Shown here one piece after another: positions 56,180-64,000 of a stretch of 64,000 bases of DNA (the first letter of the stretch is position 1; each line of letters starts with the position of its first letter). The notes under the pieces were generated by a model that saw only the letters and a program-made list of their open reading frames with translations, was not told the origin of the DNA and did no database searches. The translations under genes and the position numbers were made by a program. The DNA comes from Flaccisagitta enflata (Eukaryota; Chaetognatha; Sagittoidea; Aphragmophora), in contig OZ231126.1 in the NCBI GenBank assembly GCA_965153355.1, positions 20,088,001 to 20,152,000 on the forward strand, in the 5' to 3' direction.

Positions 56180-56293
56180 TTTATTGATGCTTTTCAAGCG
56201 TTTTTGTTGTGTTTATTTTCGCTGCGCTAACTATGATACATTGATACTATACTTAAAAATTAAATTGTTATGAATGAAATTTTTACTAATAAA
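56180..56293. promoter_or_regulatory. Polyadenylation signals of two converging genes
   Basis: AATAAA on the + strand at 56288-56293 fits the gene ending at 55370. TTTATT on the + strand at 56180-56185 and 56212-56217, which is AATAAA on the minus strand, fits the kelch gene ending at 56359. If used, the two 3' UTRs overlap by about 100-150 bases. Confidence 0.45.
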
Positions 56294-56358
56294 GCACTTT
56301 CAAGAAAGAGACAGGGAATAGCTATCAAGAACGACAGTTAGTAATTGTTCCTCCAGAT

Positions 56359-57397
56359 TTAGAGCTGGTAGTCTTGGCCTTCAGGTGCAGGAGGAAGGCA
56401 ACAGCAGCCAACGCCTGTCAAATCTTGCTCCAAGTAAACATGTCGCCATTCAGAGTACCACCTATACAAAGAAGTATGGCGCGGGATTAAATCTCAAGTA
56501 TCATGTGTAGAAATGGATGAGATGGTGCGTGATTCAAACTCAAGCATTATGAGTAGAATTGGATGAGAAGTCCTTCAATTCAAGCCTCAAGAAACAAGGC
56601 CAAGTAGGCCAATAAGGTGCGACGTGTGGATCGTCGAACGAATGCGTTACCCGACCGACCGACAGACCAACGGACACAGCCAATTATAGAGGTGCTCTGT
56701 CGCACCTAAAGATCCATTTGAAAAATTATGAAAGGATGTCTGTACTGCGGTTGTCGTTCGTTGTCATTGTCGTTATCGTTGTCGTCATCGTTGATTTCAT
56801 TACAGTCATTATTGTTGTTTCAACGAGAAAGTGTACTTAAAAACACTGAATAGAATCGCTATTTGCTTATGAGTAATAAGTCGTGACAATTGGTCTGTCG
56901 CCCTGAAGCCCCCCACCGTCCTTATCGACGTTCTAGTGATTTGACCTGTTGAAGAAGAAATCATAGACTTCGACTATTGGAATGGTGGTGCCTTCGTAAG
57001 TGTTAAATCCACCCACGTAGAAGACCCGACCCTCGTGTTCGGCAGATGCCATATCATGACGAGGGACTGCCGAGAGTATGTATCGAGCCATGTGCGTTAT
57101 GTGATTGCCTTCAAATGAGTGCCTGTCTGTGTGTTCTGGCGTTCGTATTACAGCTTGTGAGAGTTTGCCTTTTGTTCGTTAAAGCTTGTGTGATTGCGCG
57201 ATAGCGTGTTAACAAATATCACAAGGATGTGCATGGGTGAGTGTAAACTGTGTAGCCACATCCACGCGTCTTTTCTTTAACTTCCTGTCTAAATTTCTTT
57301 CTTATCTTCTTTCTCTCTTGCTTGCTTGCTTGCTTGCTTGCTTTCTTGCTTGCTTGCTTTCTCCTTTCTTTCTTGCTTGCTTGCTTGCTTGCTTTCT

Positions 57398-57473
<76 letters not shown>

Positions 57474-57477
57474 GTTT

Positions 57478-57556
<79 letters not shown>

Positions 57557-57618
57557 CTCTTTCTTTCGGTCCTTATTTCTTTCCTTCCTTCATTCTTTCT
57601 TTCTTTCTTTCTTTCTTC

Positions 57619-57669
<51 letters not shown>

Positions 57670-57865
57670 TATTACGCAATTCAACCACAAACGCGCAATC
57701 ATGATGGCTACCTATCATGCTGGCTATCCTGATCCAATGTCCGATTGTAGAGTGGTACATGTCCACGTCCGAGGTGGAAACAGGAGTCGGCATTCCGGCG
57801 TCTGAAACTACGCACATCCCACCTGCACAGTAGCAAAGAAGTGTCTCTCTCTCTCTCTCACTCAC

Positions 57866-57950
<85 letters not shown>

Positions 57951-58656
57951 GTTTGTTTACAAACATTCCACGACTCTCAACAGGAATGAGCCCATTTTGA
58001 TGAGGCCAGATGCATAACATACCAGCAAGAATCAGACAATCGTCGATGCATTCGAGAGAAGAGTAACTTCGACAGAATCGGAGATCAACACCTGTCGGTA
58101 ATGAAGGGACTTGATATCAAAACCCCCGTCTTACAAATACAGCACCAACGACAACAACAAACCGAGCAACCTCACAAGAACGACTAGATAGAGCTTACAG
58201 GCTTACAGCAACCTCAACAAAAAAAAAAACAACGACAATAACAACAACGACAATAACAACAACAACAGAAACAAAAAAAGTAACGATTACGGCAAACGTA
58301 ACCAACAAACGAAACCAACGGTACCAACCATTTCTCTTAATCCCACCACCAACCTTTACTCCAAACGTCTTTACATGGGTCGTAGACTTCGACTGTCTTC
58401 ATGTTTTTGCATCCGGAAGCGATTCCTCCCGCTACCACGACGGTGCCTTTACAAGCCGCTGCCGCCGCAGCCGCCCGCCGTTCCCGCATCGCGTGCGTGT
58501 ACAACCAACGATCTTCTGCCGTGCTGTAAATCTCCGCCTCTTTTAAAGGTTGTCCGTCTGGACCGAAACCGCCAACAGCGTAAATGTAACCGTCCAGGTG
58601 ACAGCAAGAAAAGTCTGTGCGCTTGCTTTGGAGGGATTTGAGAATGTAAGACGTTG

Positions 58657-58723
<67 letters not shown>

Positions 58724-60293
58724 GCTCAGACAATTCATAATCTTTTTGTTTGCCGAGAAATATTATTGTTTTTTGCTGTTATTGTTGTTGTTGGTATTGT
58801 TGTTTGTGTTGTTGGTGGTGGTAGCGGGCTGGTCAGACATACAGAATTTGGAATAAGATGAAGTGAGAAGCGCCGATCTCCGGAGGGGCAGAAAAATTGT
58901 CGGAAAATCTTGGAAGAGAAAGACTGGGTGCGAGAGAGACGAGCAAGGCCGTATACACTTCCCTCCCAGTCGCGTTCGCAGTCGCGGTCGCGCGGACAGA
59001 TGGGCAGGAACGGAATGGCGAAAAAACGTTCACAATTAGTCATGGTTACGGACGGAAGGACGGACGAACCAACCTACAGACACAGCAACTTCTAGCCTCG
59101 CGTCTTCTCGACAAAGAATTGGAAAGGATGCCGGATGCAGGACGGGATGAAGAAATTGGATAAATAACAAGTGACGCTGGGTCACAATATTGTTGCGGAC
59201 GGTTGGGCAGGGGTATCCAACCCCCATCCACACCCCATGCCCCCCCCACCAACACACATACCTAAAAAAAAACATCTAAACCGCTCGTTTTTCCTTTTTT
59301 CGACTTGTGGGTTACGGATGGACGGACCGACGGACCGAACGACACGGCAAGGTGTAGAGTCGCGTGTCCGCGACTAAAAATGAAGGGCAGTCAGAAATGA
59401 TCAAAAAGAGCACAAAAAATCAAACGGCTGTGAGTTGGATAGAAATCGAAGCAATATCTGCATCAATAACTTAAATTGCATAATGCAGTTTTAAGATTTG
59501 TTTCTTGAATTGACAAACATTCGAGTTAAAGTCATATGAAAGTGAAGCTTTGTATTGAAAATGTGATGTTTCAGTGATATATAGCGATATTACCAACATT
59601 TAAAAGATGCGAAATACATCACTTATGTTTTATGCACTGTGCAGTCTTTAAAAAAGATGATTGCAAAGCATTTTATAAAAAGAGAAAAAAACATTGCATT
59701 GAGAAATAGTTTGAAGAATTTTGACCCGTCGGCCGTCACCTGCTGCTTAACACCAGTGAAAGTAGCTCGTTAAATCCTGACGTTGAGCTAGGTCAAGTGA
59801 ATCGGGACTTAACGTCATATTGCTGTGAATCATGTCTGGAAATTTGTGCTACTCAGCATAGTAGTTTGAATAATCTGTATGACCGGTGGTGGTTAGACTA
59901 ACGTCACCAAGATTCATTCAAATCCTTACTTCTTCATATTGGCGCAAGAGTGCCAATTTCCGGTGAGCACGTTGAACTTGAAGACTTTGTTGCTGCAGTG
60001 AGATTTAGGATCGCAGGGGTCGACGCCGCCGATGATGTAAATCTCCGTTTCCACGCGAACGACGCAGCAATGATGGCGAGGCTTGGGCAAGTTGGGAGCC
60101 GCCGTCCACTGCTTTAGGCGACCATTGAACGCGTTCATGGAACACGCGAACCAATAATCTTCCGGTCTGTTATGAAGGAATAACACTCATTATCGGAGAA
60201 AAGTGTTTTGGAATCGTTCATTGAAGGCCTCTTGATCTATTTCAATTAACTCGGGACTCGTTCTGAGTTGACAGCAGCGACAACATGGACAGC

Positions 60294-60391
<98 letters not shown>

Positions 60392-60574
60392 CGTCTTACT
60401 TGGACGGTAGATATCCTCCTGCAACAACTAGAAGTGGAAACAGTTCATCCTCGAAGGTTTCGGCGATCGAATCTGGGATGATCCTCGAAGGGGCGTAAGG
60501 AAACACGTGCATGTCACCTTCGCGAAACACTTTGGGAATCTTGGAGTTCTCATCTTGCCCAGCGCCTTCAGACC
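56359..60574 (-). CDS. Kelch-repeat protein: exons encoding a six-bladed propeller
   Basis: Seven minus-strand exons: 60574-60400, 60166-59930, 58625-58360, 58091-58023, 57822-57712, 57108-56946 and 56461-56359 (stop TAA). Every intron has GT/AG borders and all phases agree (2,2,1,1,1,2). Kelch double glycines appear six times: [50 protein letters not shown] and [10 protein letters not shown]. Each is followed by the usual aromatic and W residues (for example [11 protein letters not shown]). Blade five is long. The C terminus has [10 protein letters not shown], a possible palmitoylation or metal site. Six repeats make a closed propeller, usually a protein-binding platform. The donor ending exon 58625-58360 could alternatively be a few bases further on (AAAG|GTTGGT), also phase 1. 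Confidence 0.85.
56600..56711 (+). mobile_element. HINE-3 copy in last kelch-gene intron
   Basis: GGCCAAGTAGGCCAATAAGG, ACCGACCGACAGACC and the end AGGTGCTCTGTCGCACCTAA; intact hairpin AGGTGC/GCACCT, about 112 bases. Confidence 0.85.
57310..57672. repeat. (TTTC)n and (TTGC)n microsatellite
   Basis: TTTC runs with a TTGCTTGC-rich start, in a kelch-gene intron. Confidence 0.97.
57848..57945. repeat. (TC)n microsatellite
   Basis: TCTCTC with a few ACTC units, in a kelch-gene intron. Confidence 0.97.
58655..58722. repeat. (GA)n microsatellite
   Basis: On the minus strand this is a (TC)n tract just upstream of the exon acceptor at 58626 and may serve as the polypyrimidine region. Confidence 0.97.
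58941..59100 (+). mobile_element. HINE-1 copy in kelch-gene intron
   Basis: GCAAGGCCGTATACACTTCC, CAGTCGCGTTCGCAGTCGCG, GATGGGCAGGAACGG and ACGGACGGAAGGACGG; the terminal hairpin is eroded. Confidence 0.7.
59166..59380 (+). mobile_element. HINE-2 copy in kelch-gene intron
   Basis: ACAAGTGACGCTGGGTCACA, TTGCGGACGGTTGGGCAGGG, CCATCCACACCCCATGCCC, GACGGACCGACGG and the end GTCGCGTGTCCGCGACTAAA with a perfect hairpin. Confidence 0.85.
59381..59925. other. AT-rich intron sequence
   Basis: Nothing recognised apart from the intron borders of the kelch gene. Confidence 0.6.
60292..60391. repeat. (AAC)n microsatellite
   Basis: About 33 AAC units immediately 3' (minus direction) of a kelch exon donor. 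Confidence 0.98.
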
Positions 60575-60766
60575 CTTCAATGGATTGAAAATGTGTGAAT
60601 GTGTGTTATTGTTAATGTTCCTTCTTTCTTTGTGTGTCAGTCTGTCTGTCTTTATGTTTGTCTGGCTGTATACCTGTCTTACTGTCTGTCTGTTTGTGGC
60701 TTGGCAGCAATCATCGAGTCTTCCATTTGAAATATAACTGCGTTTTAGACAGTTTGTCGCCATTGG

Positions 60767-61037
60767 TTAAATGACGACGCTGAAACCTTGTGGCGCTGCT
60801 GTCGCCGGATTTTCCTCTTGAGGCGCCACTTCCGCTACGGTCGCCGGCGTTTGTTCGAAAGCGCGTTTGGTCTCTTTCGTTTCGTGGAACTCGTTGAGCA
60901 GTTCGGCGAATCTCATCTCCAAAGCGTCCAACCTTTTGTCCGCTTCCGGATATCCCGTGTTGGCGGTCGGCTTGGCAACAAGAAAAGAGTCACATCGGTA
61001 ATATGAAAAGCGGGCATTCAATTCATCATACACTGAC

Positions 61038-61081
<44 letters not shown>

Positions 61082-63048
61082 AGGTTGATTTTATTGATTT
61101 ATCTTAAGTGTCGTTCACGCATCCGTTTATCTACAACTGAGTGAACTCTTTTTTACCGTGTTTAAGTGCATGGACCCGTGATCGCTTCTCGTCCTCCTGG
61201 TTCTAGGAGCGATCATCGGCGACACTTCCTCTTTTCCCGCCGCCGCCGCCGCCGCCGCCGTCGTTATATCCGTCGCGCTTTTACTTCGACGCCGAGGGTT
61301 GAAGGTGACAGCCTTTTCCGCGTCTTCCGCTTTCAAAGAATTTCCGTCACCTGTCGCGCTTCCAGACGACGATGCTCCGCCTGCTGCTCCGCCTGCTGCT
61401 CCGCCTGCTGCTCCTGCTGCTGCTTTTCCGTTAGCCATTTGTTGCTCCAGTGCTTCCAACTTAAGCATAATCAGATTGAATTCAGTTTTGTCCATCGTGG
61501 CGACATCTGAAAACCGGAAAAAAGATTTCTCTTATTTTCAAATCAAATTACTACGATCAAGTTACGATCAAGTTACTACGATATATTTCGAGCATCACGC
61601 ACTTTTTTCAAGGGTTATAGCCTGAGAACAACAAAATTCAATCATTTCAATTTTTTTCCCCTATTTATTTTTACCCCAAGAAAAGAATTTTGATTTTTGT
61701 TCTCCCAATTTAATAACTCCTTTCATTTCGAATATAGTAAAGCCCTTGGCCTTGAACCTTTTGTCGGAGATTTGGCTGTTCTCACTGTCAAAAGGGATTG
61801 ACCACTTTTAGTGCTTTTCCCGCTGTGTTCAGAACCCAACTTCTTCACAGGCGTTATTTTTACATCTGGAAAGACAAACATTGATCAGAAAAAAAATCCA
61901 AGTTTCATGAACACACAAGCGTTATATCCGCTGTTGCCTCACAACCGTTGCTTTAACTGAAAACAACCACAAATTATTTCACCAACCGTAATTCTTTTTA
62001 GTCTTCTGTACGCGACTCTACAACCCGCTTTGTCCGTCCGTCCGTCCGTCCGTCCGTCGGTCAGTCCGTCGGTCGGTCTGTCAAACTTTACTTTTTTCAT
62101 TTTTTCGGCGTTTATCGGTGATTATTGCATTACTGCTCCTGCCCAAATGCATGGATAGCCTTTTTTATCACTGCCCCTGCCCACCAGCACGCGACTAAGG
62201 TAGCCGTGTATCCGGCCTTGTTTCAAAATACGACCTCATTCTAAACCACTGACAACAAGAGAAACAAGGTCATTAGACCTAAGGCGCGTGCGTCGGCATT
62301 TACAAAAAAAGTCAGGCAGACAGACTGACAAACAATTTTTTTCTCAAAAAGACATTTGAAATGGCTGTTTACTCCATAAAGTTTCTTCTCTACCATTCAG
62401 AGACATAAAAAACGCATTAAAAAACCTTTAAAAGTGTTTTGTGACGGACCGACCGATCGACGGACCGACCGAAAAGTGGCTTATAGAGTCGCGTAGCACG
62501 CGACTAAGAAGTAAGATGTTACAGTGCATTGACATTGAATCGTCACCTGGCACTGCCAACGGGGAATCCGCTCTCCTGTAATAAAAAACAAGAATTTGTA
62601 CATTTTGAAATATGATTTTGTCAATTATCTTGCGCATTTGTTTCCAAATATATGTTAATCATCGATGAGAAAACTTACTTCTTCTTTTTCTTCGATTTTG
62701 AATCTTCATCGCCTTCTTACCCAAAATCCTCGTCATTATCTCGATCTTCTTCGTCGTCCTCTGCCTCTTCCTCTTCATCTTCCTCCTCTTCATCATCCTC
62801 TTCCTTTTCGACGACCGTCTTGGGCGTTCCTCTCCACGGCGCCCACCCTTTGTCGGCGCTACCGCCTCCAGTATCCCCATCCTCTTTTGATCGACCATCC
62901 TCAAACCGTTCGTCAGCTTCCGGTTCCAAGTCGACGGGTTCATGCAACGCCTTCGACCCGAGGGCGTTTGTCTCACGCGCTTTTTTATTGAGTTTTGCGA
63001 TTTGATTGCGACGCGTTTGATGCATTTCGCTACGAGACGGCTTGCGTG
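60767..63048 (-). CDS. Kelch-repeat protein: acidic and coiled-coil N-terminal exons
   Basis: Exons 63048-62721, 62575-62547, 61865-61758, 61506-61157 and 60970-60787 chain in phase (1,2,1,1,0,1) into the kelch exon at 60574. The first has NQIAKLNKKARETNALGSK, then an acidic run (EKEEDDEEEEDEEEE). The fourth contains FNLIMLKLEALEQQM, an Ala/Gly-rich linker and SKSATDI. The fifth has RLDALEMRFAELLNEFHE, a short coiled coil. There is no BTB or BACK domain in the window. Two donors (AAAG|GTTCAA and CAAG|GTTTCA) are weak. If the last is not used, the frame stops at 60769-60767 and a separate short protein (about 180 residues from ATG 61495) results. The 5' end lies beyond 63048. Confidence 0.6.
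61030..61082. repeat. (GATT)n microsatellite
   Basis: About 11 GATT units. Confidence 0.96.
61995..62223 (-). mobile_element. HINE-1 copy in kelch-gene intron
   Basis: TTTTTAGTCTTCTGTACGCG, five CCGT units then CGGT, TTTTTTCGGCGTTTATCGG, TGCCCAAATGCATGG and the end CAGCACGCGACTAAGGTAGC with ATCCGGCCTTGTTTC. One side of the hairpin is decayed. Confidence 0.82.
62437..62511 (+). mobile_element. HINE-1 3' fragment
   Basis: GACGGACCGACCGATCGACG and the end GAGTCGCGTAGCACGCGACT, a perfect hairpin followed by AAGAAG. Confidence 0.7.
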
Positions 63049-63184
63049 CTGATGAATGAATGGAAGAAAGAGTTGAATTATGTTTGGGAAAAAGAAGATG
63101 ATGAATAATAATGGTAAGACGCGAGCCTTACAAAATTACCAATAAAGGCGACTAATCGCCGTAGGAAAAAAGTCGTAAATGTTG

Positions 63185-63223
63185 AGAGAAAGAAAGAGAG
63201 AAAGAGAGAAAGAGAGAAAGAGA

Positions 63224-63315
<92 letters not shown>
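63185..63315. repeat. (GA)n microsatellite
   Basis: GAGAAAGA passing into pure GA. Confidence 0.97.
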
Positions 63316-63317
<2 letters not shown>

Positions 63318-64000
63318 CCAATAGTTCATCATTAAAAACTATGAGCAAGCAGAGTAAAATGTGAGTGACTTTAGAGCTAGCGTTATAGAAATCAGAGTAA
63401 ATAAGCATAAAATTAGGATCAATGAAAAATATTGATCTTGGGGAAAAATGTGAAAAAATAAAAAAAATAAAAAAATCATAGCTTGGTACCCTTTTAAAGA
63501 AATAAATCAGCTCTTTCTTAGCTATTAATTTCATGCGTAGTACCATTCATCCCCAAAAATTAACCAACTTCCTCAAACTCTCATGAGTTCCAGGTAAAGT
63601 CAAAACCCAGCAAAATTGAGGGAGGCTCCTGGAGTGACAGATAATCAGTTCTGAAGTGTTTTTGTACTTCGTTTTTCTCAAGAATTTATTCTTTTCTATG
63701 AAAAAGTTATTCACAAAAATAAGGCTGTCAGACTATTCTCTCATTCATCATAGTCGGTATAAACAACAAAGTTAAAGGGTGATTTTTGACTGAGGATCGT
63801 TGTTCTAGTTTAAAGAATTGACACAAATTGACACAAAAGTAACAAAAATGTAACATGAACAGATTTTGACAGATATCTTTTGGGAAAGTTTTTTTTCTTT
63901 CTCTCAATGAACAATGCAATCATCAGCGAATAGTTTTGTGTGATAGTTTTGGTGGCAGCTGTCGTTTGTTTGTTAGCAACCACATATAGTCAGGGCACAC
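63316..64000. other. AT-rich noncoding, no feature seen
   Basis: Could be intron or 5' flank of the kelch gene; no exon recognised. Confidence 0.55.

Noticed and set aside
57237-57805. Frames of [10 protein letters not shown]
   Set aside because: (TTTC)n microsatellite in a kelch-gene intron.
62717-62719. In-frame TAA at the end of the acidic exon as a nonsense mutation
   Set aside because: A good donor (GG|GTAAGA) overlaps the TAA and joins in phase to the next exon, so no mutation is needed.
62659-62976. 105-codon Lys/Arg-rich minus frame
   Set aside because: Alternative frame of the acidic exon of the kelch gene, which has consistent splice phases.

Overview
This is a window of metazoan nuclear DNA, most likely from an invertebrate with a repeat-rich genome. 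Genes are split by introns with GT/AG borders. There are degenerate TTAGGG tracts and many microsatellites. The elements are animal types: a DIRS-like tyrosine-recombinase retrotransposon, a CR1-like LINE, a Tx1/L1-like LINE, a hAT-like transposase remnant and many short elements ending in hairpins. I cannot name the species. No bacterial operons, rRNA or CRISPR were seen, and I recognised no tRNA by eye.

Layout. 0-5.3 kb: a decayed DIRS/Ngaro-like element (gag-like ORF, RT-RNase H, tyrosine recombinase). 5.5-7.5 kb: a palindromic MITE with 8-bp target duplications that itself carries a small insertion, a second MITE and a cluster of short HINE-like elements. 9.4-11.3 kb: one HINE-like element whose interior has expanded into almost 2 kb of tandem repeats. 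12-24 kb: mostly AT-rich noncoding DNA with scattered HINE-like and foldback elements, and one candidate exon at 19.9 kb.

24-53 kb is the most informative part. A CR1-like LINE on the + strand starts near 24.6 kb, breaks at 27,507, resumes at 41,862, breaks again at 42,362 and resumes at 52,436. At both breaks the LINE reading frame rejoins exactly once an insert and one copy of its target duplication are removed. Insert 1 (27,508-41,853) has 13-bp imperfect TIRs, an 8-bp duplication TTGATGAC and a hAT dimerisation-domain fragment, and it contains a Tx1/L1-like LINE on the - strand. Insert 2 (42,363-52,430) has 15-bp TIRs of the form CACYATGATGTCACC and a 5-bp duplication TATCG. The CAC-start plus 5-bp duplication is the signature of Transib/RAG-type transposons. 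It carries foldback elements, 18-bp minisatellites and a large inverted repeat.

53-63 kb holds two host genes that converge. On the + strand, the last three exons of a cysteine-rich, single-pass membrane protein (53,667-55,370). On the - strand, a kelch-repeat protein in at least twelve exons (63,048 down to 56,359), with an acidic/coiled-coil N-terminal part and a six-bladed kelch propeller. All its intron phases agree. The exon at 19.9 kb shares a WCWV...WDYCC motif with the + strand gene, so the 28-kb nested transposon block may lie inside one of that gene's introns.
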